Shown: positions 34,668 through 44,333, counted from the stretch's first letter. The stretch: 64,000 bases of DNA from Acetomicrobium sp. S15 = DSM 107314 (GCF_016125955.1 NZ_JADEVE010000415.1:62001-126000); one strand, 5' to 3'. Notes: generated by a model from the sequence alone, not told the origin. A program made the numbers and translations.

Positions 34668-37058
34668 TTGAAGTTATCGTGGAAATGGCTTCAGGAGATA
34701 GCATTTTTGCCCGTTGATGCATTTACCTTGGCTGAAAAGTTGACCGCCGCCGGGACCGAGGTGGAATCGATCGAAGAAGTGGCTCCCAACCTGGCTGGGG
34801 CTGTTATAGCTTCTGTCAGGGAAATTGTTCCTCACCCAGGGGCGCCGCACTTGAAGGTCGCTGAGGTGGAGTGGGGGGAAGGAAGTGCGCGGTGCATAAC
34901 TGCCGCTACAAACGTCAAAAAGGGCGATAGGGTGCCCTATGGGCCGCCTGGAGCCGTTTTGGCCGACGGCACAATTTTGGGCGTGCGCGACTTCGATGGA
35001 GCGAGCAGCGAGGGTATGATGCTCTCTGCCGAGGAGATCGGCCTGCCTTCCATCCAGGAGGAAGAAGGTATACTGATCCTGCCGCCCGATGCCCCTATAG
35101 GAGAGGACGTCCGTTCCTGGCTAGGCCTCGATGATGTCGTAATGGAGCTTTCGATAACTCCAAACAGGGGTGATTTGTTGAGCGTCCTCGGTGTAGCGAG
35201 AGAGTGCTGCGCCATCATCCCTGAGGCCAGATTAAAGGGGCTTAAAATCCAACGCTTGGACGATGAGGGAGAATGGCCCCTTCCTTTCGAAGGGATAAAG
35301 CTACTGCACGACGGATGCTTGCTGTATCTTTTGGGCCTGGTCACGGATGTGAACATCGCACCTTCGCCTATAAATGTGAAGGTTAAATTGGCTCTGTCGG
35401 GCATGCGCCCCATAAACAACGTCGTGGATGCTACTAACCTGGTGATGCTCCTTTTGGGGCAGCCCCTTCACGCCTTTGATTACGATCGTTTGCCGTCTCC
35501 TGAAATCACAGTGCGGACCGCCAAAGACGGAGAGCGATTTATAACGCTCGACAACAAGGAGCGCATCTTAACGCCCTCCGACCTCCTCATAACGAGCGGC
35601 GGCGTAGCCGTCGGTATAGCCGGCGTTATGGGCGGCGCCAATACGGAGGTTACCGAGAACACGCGGAGGATCGTGGTGGAGTCGGCAATATTCGATCCTA
35701 TAATGATCAGCGCCACATCCAGGCGGCTTGGGATAGCGAGCGAGGCCGCCTACCGCTTTGCGAGGGGTGTGGATCCGGCAGGCGCCAGGACTGCGCTGGA
35801 ATGCGTATTGCAGCTTTTGAGAGAATGGGGTGCCGCTGTGCCGCATCCGATCGTCAAATCGGAGGCGCGCGGCTCGCGAGGCTCTCGGATCGTTTCGCTC
35901 CGCGGGACATCTCTGGAAAAATATCTCTTATCGGGCGACATGGATGAAGCCTCTAAAATCTTGACCCGCCTCGGGTTTGAAGAGGTGGTGAGGGAGAAAG
36001 ACAGGACGGCGTTTCTCGTGCCGACATATCGTCTCGATGTCTCCATCGAAGAAGACTTGATCGAAGAGGTGGCGAGGATAAAGGGATATGACTCGATCCC
36101 GTCGCGACTGCCGCCATTCCTTCACAAACCTGGCGAAAAAGGCATAGAGATGAAAGTCCAGGGGCGCCTCAGAGAGATAGGCATGGCGCGCGGTTACGCG
36201 GAAGTCGTAACTTACAGTTTTATATCGCCTGATTTTGTGCCACTGCTTCGCTTTAAGCCAAACGACCCGAGGTCTTCGGCCGTGTCTTTGCTAAATCCAT
36301 TGAGCAAGGATCAGGCAGTATTGCGGACCAGCTTATTGCCGGGGCTTCTGGAAGCGGTGTGCAGTAACGTGAGGAACGGATGGCGTGCACCTGTCAGGAT
36401 CTTCGAAATGGGGCGCGTATTTTGCGCTAAAGAAAACGGCGTCCTCGAGGAGGACCACATAGGTGGCGTCGCTTTCACCGGAAAGGAGGCGCGCGTCCTT
36501 TATCCCGAGCTTTTAGACGACCTCCTCTCGGTGAAGGCCGATGTGGAGGCATTTGCTGCGGCAAGTGGCCTCGAACTCTCTTTCGTCTCGGGCGAAGAAG
36601 CCTTCGCTCACAAGGGGCAGTCCGCCCACATCTTATGCGAAGGAAAGAGAATAGGCTATCTGGCGCGCATAAAGCCGTCCATAGAGAGGAAACTCGAGCT
36701 GGGAGCGAGCGTTTACGCCTTTGAGTTCGACTTGTCCCCGTTGACGCGAGAGTTCTTCCCGCACTACGCTTTGAGCGATCGCTTCCCCCCCGTGATGCGA
36801 GATGTAGCCATCATCGTTCCGAAAGGAAAGAGCGCCGATTCTGTGCTCGATGACATCAAGAGGCTTGCCTCTTCGCTCGTGTGTTCCATTCGCCTCTTTG
36901 ACGTATACGAGGGCCAGGGGATACCCCAAGGACACAGAAGCCTGGCTTTCTCGTTGGAATACAGGAGCCCAGAGCGGACGCTCAGCGATGAGGAGGTTGA
37001 GGAGCACCATAGAAGTCTCAGGGCAGCTCTGTCAAGGGAAGGCTATGTTTTAAGATAG
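34668..37058 (+). CDS. pheT: Phenylalanyl-tRNA synthetase beta subunit
   Basis: The 796-residue subunit has the EMAP/tRNA-binding domain (HPGAPHLKVAEVEWG), B3/B4 editing domain, B5 domain and the C-terminal anticodon-binding FDX-ACB domain (LSDRFPPVMRDVAIIV). It pairs with PheS to make the heterotetramer that charges tRNA-Phe. TTG 34668 follows the pheS stop directly; GGGAGGGTGG lies inside the end of pheS. Confidence 0.97.
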   Translation: MKLSWKWLQEIAFLPVDAFTLAEKLTAAGTEVESIEEVAPNLAGAVIASVREIVPHPGAPHLKVAEVEWGEGSARCITAATNVKKGDRVPYGPPGAVLADGTILGVRDFDGASSEGMMLSAEEIGLPSIQEEEGILILPPDAPIGEDVRSWLGLDDVVMELSITPNRGDLLSVLGVARECCAIIPEARLKGLKIQRLDDEGEWPLPFEGIKLLHDGCLLYLLGLVTDVNIAPSPINVKVKLALSGMRPINNVVDATNLVMLLLGQPLHAFDYDRLPSPEITVRTAKDGERFITLDNKERILTPSDLLITSGGVAVGIAGVMGGANTEVTENTRRIVVESAIFDPIMISATSRRLGIASEAAYRFARGVDPAGARTALECVLQLLREWGAAVPHPIVKSEARGSRGSRIVSLRGTSLEKYLLSGDMDEASKILTRLGFEEVVREKDRTAFLVPTYRLDVSIEEDLIEEVARIKGYDSIPSRLPPFLHKPGEKGIEMKVQGRLREIGMARGYAEVVTYSFISPDFVPLLRFKPNDPRSSAVSLLNPLSKDQAVLRTSLLPGLLEAVCSNVRNGWRAPVRIFEMGRVFCAKENGVLEEDHIGGVAFTGKEARVLYPELLDDLLSVKADVEAFAAASGLELSFVSGEEAFAHKGQSAHILCEGKRIGYLARIKPSIERKLELGASVYAFEFDLSPLTREFFPHYALSDRFPPVMRDVAIIVPKGKSADSVLDDIKRLASSLVCSIRLFDVYEGQGIPQGHRSLAFSLEYRSPERTLSDEEVEEHHRSLRAALSREGYVLR

Positions 37059-37083
37059 CTTTTAAGAAGGGGAGGGTGAGCAG

Positions 37084-37392
37084 ATGAACGAGGCCTTGGA
37101 ACGGATCGAACGTATAGTTACGACGACAGTGGAGAAATACCGTCTTCTTCAGAGGGAAAAAGAGGAATGTCAAAAGGAGGCGGAGAGGCTCAGGGCCCAG
37201 CTTCAGGAGAAGGAAGCCGAAGTCATGCGCTTGAGGAGAGAGCGCCAGCAGGCTGCAGAGGACTTGGAGCGCGAGGTGGCGGCATTGAGGGAGGAGCGCT
37301 CCCAGATGAATCAAAAATTGAGCGAACTCCTGAACAAGCTCACCTCTCTTTCCTTCTCCGAGACGGACGTTGATGCGGACTCCGATCGCTGA
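37084..37392 (+). CDS. Small coiled-coil protein upstream of zapA
   Basis: A 102-residue, highly charged protein that is nearly all heptad coiled coil (REKEECQKEAERLRAQLQEK). No domain name is recognised. It lies between pheT and zapA and is out of frame with zapA. By position and shape it may be a ZapB-like or septal-ring accessory protein working with ZapA; this is inference. ATG 37084 has GGGGAGGGTGAG upstream. Confidence 0.7.
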   Translation: MNEALERIERIVTTTVEKYRLLQREKEECQKEAERLRAQLQEKEAEVMRLRRERQQAAEDLEREVAALREERSQMNQKLSELLNKLTSLSFSETDVDADSDR

Positions 37393-37405
37393 TTCAGACG
37401 GGGCG

Positions 37406-37654
37406 ATGCTTGCGGTGGAAAAGCGGAGCGTGAGGATAAAGTTAGGAAAGCGCTCTTATAATGTGCGCACCGCCCTCGAGCCCGAGCAGCTCGACCGTGT
37501 CGTAGCGCTGTTGCACCGCGTCATAGAAGAGAGCGGCGACAATCGCGATCAGGAGGAGTTGTTGGTTTTAACCAGCCTCCGTCTGGCCTTCTTCTTGGAT
37601 GACATCGCCTCGAAGCTGGAAAGCCTTCTTGGGGAGGGCCGAAAGAGGATTTGA
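37406..37654 (+). CDS. zapA: Cell division protein ZapA
   Basis: The 82-residue protein matches ZapA, which crosslinks FtsZ filaments: KLGKRSYNVRTALEPEQL, then a long helix with DQEELLVLTSLRLAFFLDDIASKLE. ATG 37406 is preferred; ATG 37373 would overlap the coiled-coil gene. zapA-cvpA-mutS2 after pheT is a conserved order in Firmicutes and relatives. Confidence 0.82.
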   Translation: MLAVEKRSVRIKLGKRSYNVRTALEPEQLDRVVALLHRVIEESGDNRDQEELLVLTSLRLAFFLDDIASKLESLLGEGRKRI

Positions 37655-38202
37655 GCGTTCCGTCGATCATCGACATAGCCGCACTGTTTCTACTGCTTGT
37701 TTTCGTGATAAAGGGGATTTTGAGAGGTTTCGTCATCGAAGTGCTCACGCTCTTCGGGCATATCGGGGGCTTCGTTTTGGCGTGGCGTTATGCACCCGCT
37801 CTGGGGAAAGAGCTCTCTCGCTTCTTCGCATGGAGTGAGGGAGTAAGGTTTGTCGTATCGTTGGTGGCGATATTCGTGGCCATCAACCTCCTCGTGGCGT
37901 TGGCTGCCAGAGTTATAAGGGGTTTTTTGAGGCTCGCCAAACTCTCTGGCCTGGACTACGTCCTTGGCGCTGCAGTCGGCGTGGGCAAGACCTTTTTATT
38001 GTGCCTCGTCTTTTACGCCGTGGCAGCATCGCTCGCCCCCGTCGTGCCGCCGAGCTGGTTGCACGATAGCCGCTCCATGGTCATAACTGCTAAAGCCTGG
38101 CCTTATGTGAGCACTTGGCTCGTCGAAAACGGTATCGTAAAAATCGACCAGATGCTTGCAATCCCTGGAGGAAGAGACCTCTTCCGCGACGGAGATATAT
38201 AA
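37651..38202 (+). CDS. cvpA: CvpA family membrane protein
   Basis: A 183-residue protein with four predicted membrane helices; SIIDIAALFLLLVFVIKGILRGFVIEVL at the start and LDYVLGAAVGVGKTFLLCLVFY are CvpA family hallmarks. Its role in most bacteria is unclear (envelope homeostasis, colicin V export in E. coli). It starts with TTG overlapping the zapA stop (TTGA). Confidence 0.87.
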   Translation: MSVPSIIDIAALFLLLVFVIKGILRGFVIEVLTLFGHIGGFVLAWRYAPALGKELSRFFAWSEGVRFVVSLVAIFVAINLLVALAARVIRGFLRLAKLSGLDYVLGAAVGVGKTFLLCLVFYAVAASLAPVVPPSWLHDSRSMVITAKAWPYVSTWLVENGIVKIDQMLAIPGGRDLFRDGDI

Positions 38203-40551
38203 ATGATCATCTCGTCCAGGGCCAAGAATTGCTTGGAGGTTGAAAAAGTCCTTTCGCTCATCTGGAGAAATTGCAGGAGCGAACTGGGCGTGACCGCGTT
38301 TAGGAGGCTCGAGCCGGCGTCGAACCTCAAAGAGCTTTCCTATCGTCAGGCCGTCCTGTTGCAATACAAACGCTACACGCAAATCTACGGCGATCTTCCC
38401 TGGTCCGATGGGATATCCAGCATAAGGCCTCTCATCGAAGGAGCGAAAGCGACGGGGATCCTCTCCGGGGAGGAGCTCCTCCTCTTCAAGAAAATCATAA
38501 GACTGGCGTCGGCTATGCGCGAAATAGTGCCCATCCTCAGAGAAGAAGGATATGCCGAGCTGGCCAATTTACTTAAGGGCGCCAGGGACTTCAGCGCGGA
38601 GGCCAAGTCGCTATCCGTCCTCTCTGACGACGGCAGGCTCTACGATCACGCCTCGCCGAGGCTCAAGGATATACGCCTTAAGCTCGCCCATGCGAAGGAG
38701 CGCGCCAGAGCCGCAGGGCAAAAACTCGTTAATGACCGCAGATTCGGTGGTTTTTTAAGAGAACCGATACTTTATTTGAAGGACGAACGCTTCGTCGTCC
38801 TGGTCAAACGAGAAAGCGTCTCCATGTTTCCTGGAGTTGCATTGGAGCTATCTGGCTCGGGCAACTCCGTGTATATGGAACCCCACTCCCTGGTTCGCCT
38901 GAATAACGAAATTGCTGTGCTCGTCAGGGATGAAAGAGAGGAAGAGCGTCGCATTCTAAGGGAACTTACGGAGATGTTGCTCCGCCGCGAGCGCCATCTT
39001 CTGGAGGGCGAAGACCTTTTGGGAATGGTCGATTTGCTATACGCTACTACGGTACATATGGAAAAGGGACGCTGGACCTTGCCAGAGACATCCCGAAAGA
39101 GCTCCTTCAGCTTCCACTCCTTGCTACATCCGCTCTTGGGGGAAGGCGCGGTTCCTATAGACATCCGCTGTGGTGAGCATTTTCGGATCCTCGTTATAAC
39201 GGGGCCCAACACCGGAGGCAAGACCGTGGCATTGAAGAGCACTGGTCTGGCTGTGGCTTTAGCTTGGCTGGGCTTGCCAATCCCGGCGAGCGCCGGCTCC
39301 TGGGTGGGGGATATCGATCATCTCGATGTGGACATAGGGGACGAGCAGAGCATAGAGCAGAACCTTTCTACCTTCAGTTCTCACCTGAAAAATATTGTAG
39401 AGATGCTAAAGGAAGCCACCGATAGGTCTCTCTTTCTGCTCGACGAGCTCGGTGCCGGCACCGACCCCCAGGAAGGCGCAGCCTTGGGTGTGGCCATATT
39501 GGAGGCTTTTTTGAAGATAGGGTCCATGGTTTTAGCTACCACTCATCATAACCTCATCAAGCGTTATGCCTTGACCACACCGGGAATAGAGACGGCGAGC
39601 GTCGAGTTTGACAGCGAAAAACTCACCCCCACCTATAGGTTGCTCTTCGGCGTCCCAGGCCGCAGCAACGCCCTCCTCATAGCGGAGAGGCTCGGCCTTC
39701 CGAAAGACGTCGTCCTTCGGGCTCGCGAGGAATTAGGCCCTCACGAGGTCTCCGTAGAGGAGATGATAGGGCAACTCCAGGAAAAACAGGCTCGCCTGAA
39801 TGCCCTCGAGGAGCGGCTGCTCGCAGAGAAAGAAGAGGTCAACATTATTAAGAGAGAGCTTGAGGAGCGCCTCTTTCGCCTGGAAGCTGAGAAAGAAAAG
39901 GCCTTGGCCGCTGCTGACAGGAAGGCTCAAAGGATAATACGCGAGGCGGAAGAAGCTGCGCGCGCGTATATCAAAAAGATTGAAAGGGCATCCAAAGATG
40001 CAGCCCTACGCGAAGCGAGCCGCCACCAAAAAAAACTTAAGGAAATCACAAGGTCCAGCGAAAAGAGAGAGGAGAGAAGGATCGAAAAACTCTTTTCCGT
40101 CGAAGGGAATGCGCCCAAGGTTGGCGACGCTGTCTCTATTGCGGGCATGGCTGTCAAGGGCATCGTCGAATCGATAGAGGGAGACAAGGCTGTCGTGCGC
40201 TCCGGTGCCGTCAGGCTTGAGGTCCCCGTTAAGCGGATAGCGACGGCAAAAAGCGCTCCGGAGGAAGAAACACTGAAGGTGCGCGTGGAGAAGCCCGTTC
40301 AGGCCCCGGGGCCTTCCATAATGGTCAGGGGTCTAACAATCGACGAAGCCATCCCTATGGTCGAACGCTACTTGGATCAAGCTTTCAGGGCAGGCTATGG
40401 CGAAGTCGCGGTAATCCACGGCCGTGGTGAAGGTATATTGCGCCGTGCTGTGCAGGAGCTGTTGCGGACGCTGCCATACGTGGAAGATTTCAGGCTCGGT
40501 GGCCCGGGAGAGGGAGGAGAAGGGGTCACGATTGTTCGCTTTAGGCGGTGA
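38203..40551 (+). CDS. mutS2: Endonuclease MutS2
   Basis: The 782-residue protein has the MutS lever/clamp region, the ATPase with ITGPNTGGKTVALKSTGL (Walker A), LFLLDELGAGTDPQEGAALG (Walker B) and TTHHNLIKRYA, a long coiled coil and a C-terminal Smr nuclease domain with VAVIHGRGEGILRRAV. MutS2 proteins suppress recombination and, as later found, rescue collided ribosomes. ATG 38203 directly follows the cvpA stop. Confidence 0.96.
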   Translation: MIISSRAKNCLEVEKVLSLIWRNCRSELGVTAFRRLEPASNLKELSYRQAVLLQYKRYTQIYGDLPWSDGISSIRPLIEGAKATGILSGEELLLFKKIIRLASAMREIVPILREEGYAELANLLKGARDFSAEAKSLSVLSDDGRLYDHASPRLKDIRLKLAHAKERARAAGQKLVNDRRFGGFLREPILYLKDERFVVLVKRESVSMFPGVALELSGSGNSVYMEPHSLVRLNNEIAVLVRDEREEERRILRELTEMLLRRERHLLEGEDLLGMVDLLYATTVHMEKGRWTLPETSRKSSFSFHSLLHPLLGEGAVPIDIRCGEHFRILVITGPNTGGKTVALKSTGLAVALAWLGLPIPASAGSWVGDIDHLDVDIGDEQSIEQNLSTFSSHLKNIVEMLKEATDRSLFLLDELGAGTDPQEGAALGVAILEAFLKIGSMVLATTHHNLIKRYALTTPGIETASVEFDSEKLTPTYRLLFGVPGRSNALLIAERLGLPKDVVLRAREELGPHEVSVEEMIGQLQEKQARLNALEERLLAEKEEVNIIKRELEERLFRLEAEKEKALAAADRKAQRIIREAEEAARAYIKKIERASKDAALREASRHQKKLKEITRSSEKREERRIEKLFSVEGNAPKVGDAVSIAGMAVKGIVESIEGDKAVVRSGAVRLEVPVKRIATAKSAPEEETLKVRVEKPVQAPGPSIMVRGLTIDEAIPMVERYLDQAFRAGYGEVAVIHGRGEGILRRAVQELLRTLPYVEDFRLGGPGEGGEGVTIVRFRR

Positions 40552-40626
40552 TCCCTTCCGGATTGTGCGCTCCGACGAAGCACCATCATGAAGTGGCTCA
40601 ACATGACGTGAGACATAATTACTGCT

Positions 40627-41544
40627 TTACTTGTCATTTTTAGGGTGAACCAAAGAAGACAGGTCGAAAGATTCTTTTTTGACAGTCCATCCGGCATAGG
40701 TGTTCCCTTCGGACCAAACGTCCTCAAGACGATATAGTATTTCTTGGGAATTCGGCTGTATCTTCGCCGCTACGCTCACGATCAGCGCGTTTAGCAAGCT
40801 CATGGCCGTGGTGTAGGAAACTACGAAAGATATTGCGTTGCACGGGACGGTTATCGTCAGGTCAGAATGCTGCGCCGTGCTGGAGGTGAGGCTGTTGGAG
40901 ATTAAAGCGGTCTTGATCCCTAAGGACTTGGCGAATTTCAACGTTTCGTATGTGCCCTTCGCGTACCTGTGAAAGCTTATGCCTAAAACCAGCGGCTTTT
41001 TGTGATGACAGGAAGACTTGACCAACTGCTCCCTCACGAAGTCTCCCACCAGTAATCCCAAGTTTGGCAGAAACCAGGAGAGGTAAAAATGCAGATAATA
41101 TGCCAAAGAGAAGGCGCTCCTGAAGCCCGAGATGTATACAAAGTCGGATTCCACAATCATATTGACGAGCTGGTCTAATCTTTCTTGTTCTAATTTGCTG
41201 ACTGCGATAGTCAGCGCTTCTAAATCCTCTCCCATAACCCGCTTCCCCAAGCTTTCGCCCTTACCTGCCGCTTCCAAATATTTCCTGTATTCGTATTCCG
41301 GAGAAAACTGTTCTACCATAACTTCTTGGATGGCTTGCCTCATCTCCGGATAACCGTCATAACCTATGGCGCTGGCGAACCTCACCACGGTGGACTCGCT
41401 CACCCCCACCTTGTCTGCCAGCTCGCCAGCGGTCATAAAAGCCGCCTCCGGCATCCTCTCGAGCAAAAAATGGGCCACCGCGAGCTGTCCCGACGAAAGC
41501 TCCGGCAACTTTCGCATGATCCTTTCCTTTATCCCTTCATACAT
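40627..41544 (-). CDS. MurR/RpiR family transcriptional regulator
   Basis: The 305-residue protein has an N-terminal HTH_6 domain (MTAGELADKVGVSESTVVRFASAIGYDGY) and a C-terminal SIS sugar-phosphate-binding domain (VYISGFRSAFSLAYYL, ISFHRYAKGTYETLKFAKSLG). Such regulators answer to phosphosugars. It lies downstream of, and in the same direction as, the fatty acid uptake genes, but a terminator separates them. Its target is not evident. ATG 41544. Confidence 0.88.
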   Translation of the reverse strand: MYEGIKERIMRKLPELSSGQLAVAHFLLERMPEAAFMTAGELADKVGVSESTVVRFASAIGYDGYPEMRQAIQEVMVEQFSPEYEYRKYLEAAGKGESLGKRVMGEDLEALTIAVSKLEQERLDQLVNMIVESDFVYISGFRSAFSLAYYLHFYLSWFLPNLGLLVGDFVREQLVKSSCHHKKPLVLGISFHRYAKGTYETLKFAKSLGIKTALISNSLTSSTAQHSDLTITVPCNAISFVVSYTTAMSLLNALIVSVAAKIQPNSQEILYRLEDVWSEGNTYAGWTVKKESFDLSSLVHPKNDK

Positions 41545-41732
41545 ATTTATTACGTCCTCTCTGTTATGTACGGTAAACCTTGACTGGAATTATTATACGC
41601 CATCCCCTTTAAAATGCTTACGAACTGGTGGCGGATATTAAAATAAATACTAGTTTCATCACATTGCTAGCTTCTATAGTATTGCTCTTCCAACAAGCTT
41701 TCTTATAAAGTTATGGTAATATGCACAAAAAT
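41545..41732. promoter_or_regulatory. Promoter region of the MurR/RpiR gene
   Basis: On the minus strand TATAAT is found at 41597-41592, about 50 bases before the ATG, without a clear -35. The rest is AT-rich with no gene. Confidence 0.4.
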
Positions 41733-41763
41733 AGGCAGCCTAAACAAAAACAGTAGGCTGCCT
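41733..41763 (-). terminator. Rho-independent terminator of the atoE unit
   Basis: AGGCAGCCTA (41733-41742) pairs with TAGGCTGCCT (41754-41763), a 10-bp stem with an 11-base loop. On the minus strand it is followed by ATTTTTG, so it ends transcripts coming from the AtoE side. Confidence 0.8.
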
Positions 41764-41799
41764 TGAGAATTTAGAAAGTATACGTTAAATAGATAATTG

Positions 41800-42063
41800 T
41801 TACTTATTAATATTTGCCAACACTATTATTATTGCTATATACCAAAGTAAGATAGTTAATAAGGGGAAAAGTAAACTTTGCCCGTTGAACCCTGTCCAGC
41901 TTCCCAGCCCTCCGGCGATAGGAGGAATACTATATAGAATATAACCCCGGCTTTTGCTGTCTGGGAAAACTTTTTGCAAAACCCAAAGAAAACAAATGCC
42001 AATACTACCCCATGGCAGCGAACAACCAATAGAATAAACCATCATATCACTAAAATTTATCAT
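41800..42063 (-). CDS. Small AT-rich membrane protein next to AtoE
   Basis: An 87-residue protein with about three hydrophobic segments (SLPWGSIGICFLWVLQKVF, YSIPPIAGGLGSW, LLFPLLTILLWYIAIIIVLA). AAAGGA lies 7-8 bases before the ATG. It sits 87 bases after atoE and before the terminator, so it is probably co-transcribed and might be an accessory subunit. No family is recognised. Confidence 0.6.
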   Translation of the reverse strand: MINFSDMMVYSIGCSLPWGSIGICFLWVLQKVFPDSKSRGYILYSIPPIAGGLGSWTGFNGQSLLFPLLTILLWYIAIIIVLANINK

Positions 42064-42150
42064 TTAAATATCCTTTCATTGTAAAAAATGAAGAAAAAGC
42101 ATTATCTTCCTTTTGATTATGCTAATTTATCAACAATTTCGTAAGTGTAG

Positions 42151-43476
42151 TTAGAGGATAATTAACCCTATCGAGACAATAATACCTACGAGAATGGCAT
42201 TCATGAGGCAGTAGCCCATTATATCCCGAATACCAAGATTAGCGATAGCCAGAAGGGGTAATGCCCAGAAGGGCTGTATTTGGTTCGTCCACGAATCTCC
42301 CCACGCAAGGGCCATGGCGACTTTTGCACTCGATGCTCCAATCTCATGAGCAGCCTGCATCATAATGGGTCCTTGAACAGCCCATTGACCACCTCCTGAT
42401 GGAATGAATATGTTTAATATTCCCGCACTCCAGAATGTAAAAAGTGGAAGGGTGTTCGCTGTTGAAAAACTTACAAAAAGGTCCGAAAGCCACTTTGCCA
42501 GCCCAGAGCTCCCCATCATACCCATCATCCCTGCATAGAAGGGAAACTGGAGGATGATGCCGCCACTTGTCTTAACAGCGTTATTAATAGCATTAGCATA
42601 ACCAGCTAGTGTTTTATGAGCGATGATTCCAAAGACCATAAAGATCATAATCAGAATATCAAGGTTAAGATTAAATGAGGGTTGCTTGGAAAAATAATCA
42701 TAGAGCATCCAGCCACCAGCGAAAGCAACAAGGATTGTTAAGATAATGCTGTTATCCATCTTTTGTGCCGGAGTATCGATAGTCTCTTTTTTCCTCTCTA
42801 TGTGCTCTTCGGCAAGCAGCTTTGGGTCTATCTCCACGACTAATTCGTTCTTCTTTGGATACATTAAGTAGAAGATTGTAGGTATAGTTATAACTAGTAC
42901 GATTGTAATAATAAGATTCCAAGAACTATAGAGTGTTTCGGTAACCGGGACGACCCCCATGAGCTTCTCAAGGAAATGACCAGGAGTGGCAATAACAAGA
43001 GGTATGCTGGAAGAGGGGCCGCGAATTACATTTCCTCCGTATGCTGCTGCCACAAGAAGGGGATAATGTAATCCTTTCCCTAAGTTGTTTTTTGCAAGCT
43101 CTCTTGCGACCAAAGCGCCAGCAATCAATCCAAAAGCCCAGTTAAGATAGCTAGTAAGGCAGCCCACAAAAGCCATAAAAAGCACTGCTCGCCTCGGGCT
43201 TTTTGGAATGCTTGCCAAAGCCTTCAGCAACCGTTGTATGACGGGGGCACTTGCCAGTGCGTGCCCTGTGACAAGGACAAGTACCATCTGCATAGTAAAG
43301 CCATATAGACTGAAGAATCCTTTCCCCCAATACTGATTCATTTCATGGGCACTTTTCTTCATTATTAGCATACCCATAATATAAACTATTACGCTAAGTA
43401 TAACTGCAAGTGTGAAGGGTTGTGGAAGATATTTTCTGACAAGTCGTACGAAAAAATTAGTCATTGCATGAAGCAT
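42151..43476 (-). CDS. atoE: Short-chain fatty acid transporter AtoE family
   Basis: The 441-residue transporter has about twelve hydrophobic helices; landmarks are LVTGHALASAPVIQRLL, NWAFGLIAGALVARELAK, and NIFIPSGGGQWAVQGPIMM. The family takes up short-chain fatty acids such as butyrate or acetoacetate. I start at ATG 43476, 5 bases after GGAGGTGA. The gene is more AT-rich than the CoA-transferase genes before it. With CtfAB and thiolase it allows uptake, CoA activation and cleavage of acetoacetate. Confidence 0.9.
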   Translation of the reverse strand: MLHAMTNFFVRLVRKYLPQPFTLAVILSVIVYIMGMLIMKKSAHEMNQYWGKGFFSLYGFTMQMVLVLVTGHALASAPVIQRLLKALASIPKSPRRAVLFMAFVGCLTSYLNWAFGLIAGALVARELAKNNLGKGLHYPLLVAAAYGGNVIRGPSSSIPLVIATPGHFLEKLMGVVPVTETLYSSWNLIITIVLVITIPTIFYLMYPKKNELVVEIDPKLLAEEHIERKKETIDTPAQKMDNSIILTILVAFAGGWMLYDYFSKQPSFNLNLDILIMIFMVFGIIAHKTLAGYANAINNAVKTSGGIILQFPFYAGMMGMMGSSGLAKWLSDLFVSFSTANTLPLFTFWSAGILNIFIPSGGGQWAVQGPIMMQAAHEIGASSAKVAMALAWGDSWTNQIQPFWALPLLAIANLGIRDIMGYCLMNAILVGIIVSIGLIIL

Positions 43477-43615
43477 TACTGTCACCTCCAAGAAAAATTG
43501 ATTTTGAATCTGATAAGAATAAAATGAGCCATTGCTTCTAATAGCTTACTAAGATTCTTAAGTCGCCTCCTTTCTTTAGGAAGAGAGTAGAGATGTAAAC
43601 TTTTGTTAGCGCAAT

Positions 43616-43621
43616 ATTATA
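43616..43621 (-). promoter_or_regulatory. Possible -10 element for atoE
   Basis: TATAAT on the minus strand in the 179-base gap between the CoA-transferase operon and atoE; the matching -35 is weak. It suggests that atoE may be transcribed separately. Confidence 0.3.
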
Positions 43622-43655
43622 TTGAACTATATTGATTTGATCTTTTACTTAAGCC

Positions 43656-44333
43656 TCAGTCCTTCATCACCTTGAGGTCGTTGGCTACATGAAAGCGCGC
43701 GTCCGTGAGCTGGCGCAGCTCATCCAGGGTGATTTCTGGAGCTATTTCCTCCAGGACGAGTTTTCCTTCAATGAACCTCATAACCGCCAGTTCGGTCACG
43801 AGTAAATCCAGCGCGCCGTAGCCGGTTATTGGAAGAGTGCAACGTGAAAGTATCTTGGACTTCCCGTCGCCCGTAGTATGGGTCATAGCGACGATTACAG
43901 ACTTGGCACCTGTGACTAAGTCCATGGCTCCACCTACGCCCAACTGCTTGCCATTGGGTATTATCCAGTTGGCGATATTGCCTTCTTGGTCGACCTCCAA
44001 AGCGCCTATCACGGTGACATCGATGTGGCCTCCGCGGATCATCCCGAATGAAGTGGCACTGTCAAAATAAGAACATCCCTTCCTTTCGGTTATAGGACGT
44101 CGCCCTGCGTCGATGAGGTTGCGGTCCTCTTTGCCGGGTGCGGCAGGTGGGCCCACGCCGAGAATTCCGTTTTCCGCCTGAATATAAACTTCTTCGCTCT
44201 TGATGTATTCAGGGACCATGGTAGGTATTCCGACGCCGAGGTTGGCGAAGAGAGGTTTCGGCATCTCCTCAAGCTCTTGGGCTATCCTTTTAGCTATCCT
44301 TATTCTTGCTGCTTCCTTTTCTACGATGGTCAC
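43656..44333 (-). CDS. 3-oxoacid CoA-transferase, subunit B
   Basis: The 225-residue beta subunit has NLGVGIPTMVPEYI, the catalytic Glu in AENGILGVGPPA and GGHIDVTVIGALEVDQEGNIANW. With subunit A it moves CoA between acyl-CoA and acetoacetate or another short-chain acid. I prefer GTG 44333, as GGAGGTGA precedes it by 5 bases; a GTG at 44342 lies within that ribosome site. Confidence 0.92.
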   Translation of the reverse strand: MTIVEKEAARIRIAKRIAQELEEMPKPLFANLGVGIPTMVPEYIKSEEVYIQAENGILGVGPPAAPGKEDRNLIDAGRRPITERKGCSYFDSATSFGMIRGGHIDVTVIGALEVDQEGNIANWIIPNGKQLGVGGAMDLVTGAKSVIVAMTHTTGDGKSKILSRCTLPITGYGALDLLVTELAVMRFIEGKLVLEEIAPEITLDELRQLTDARFHVANDLKVMKD

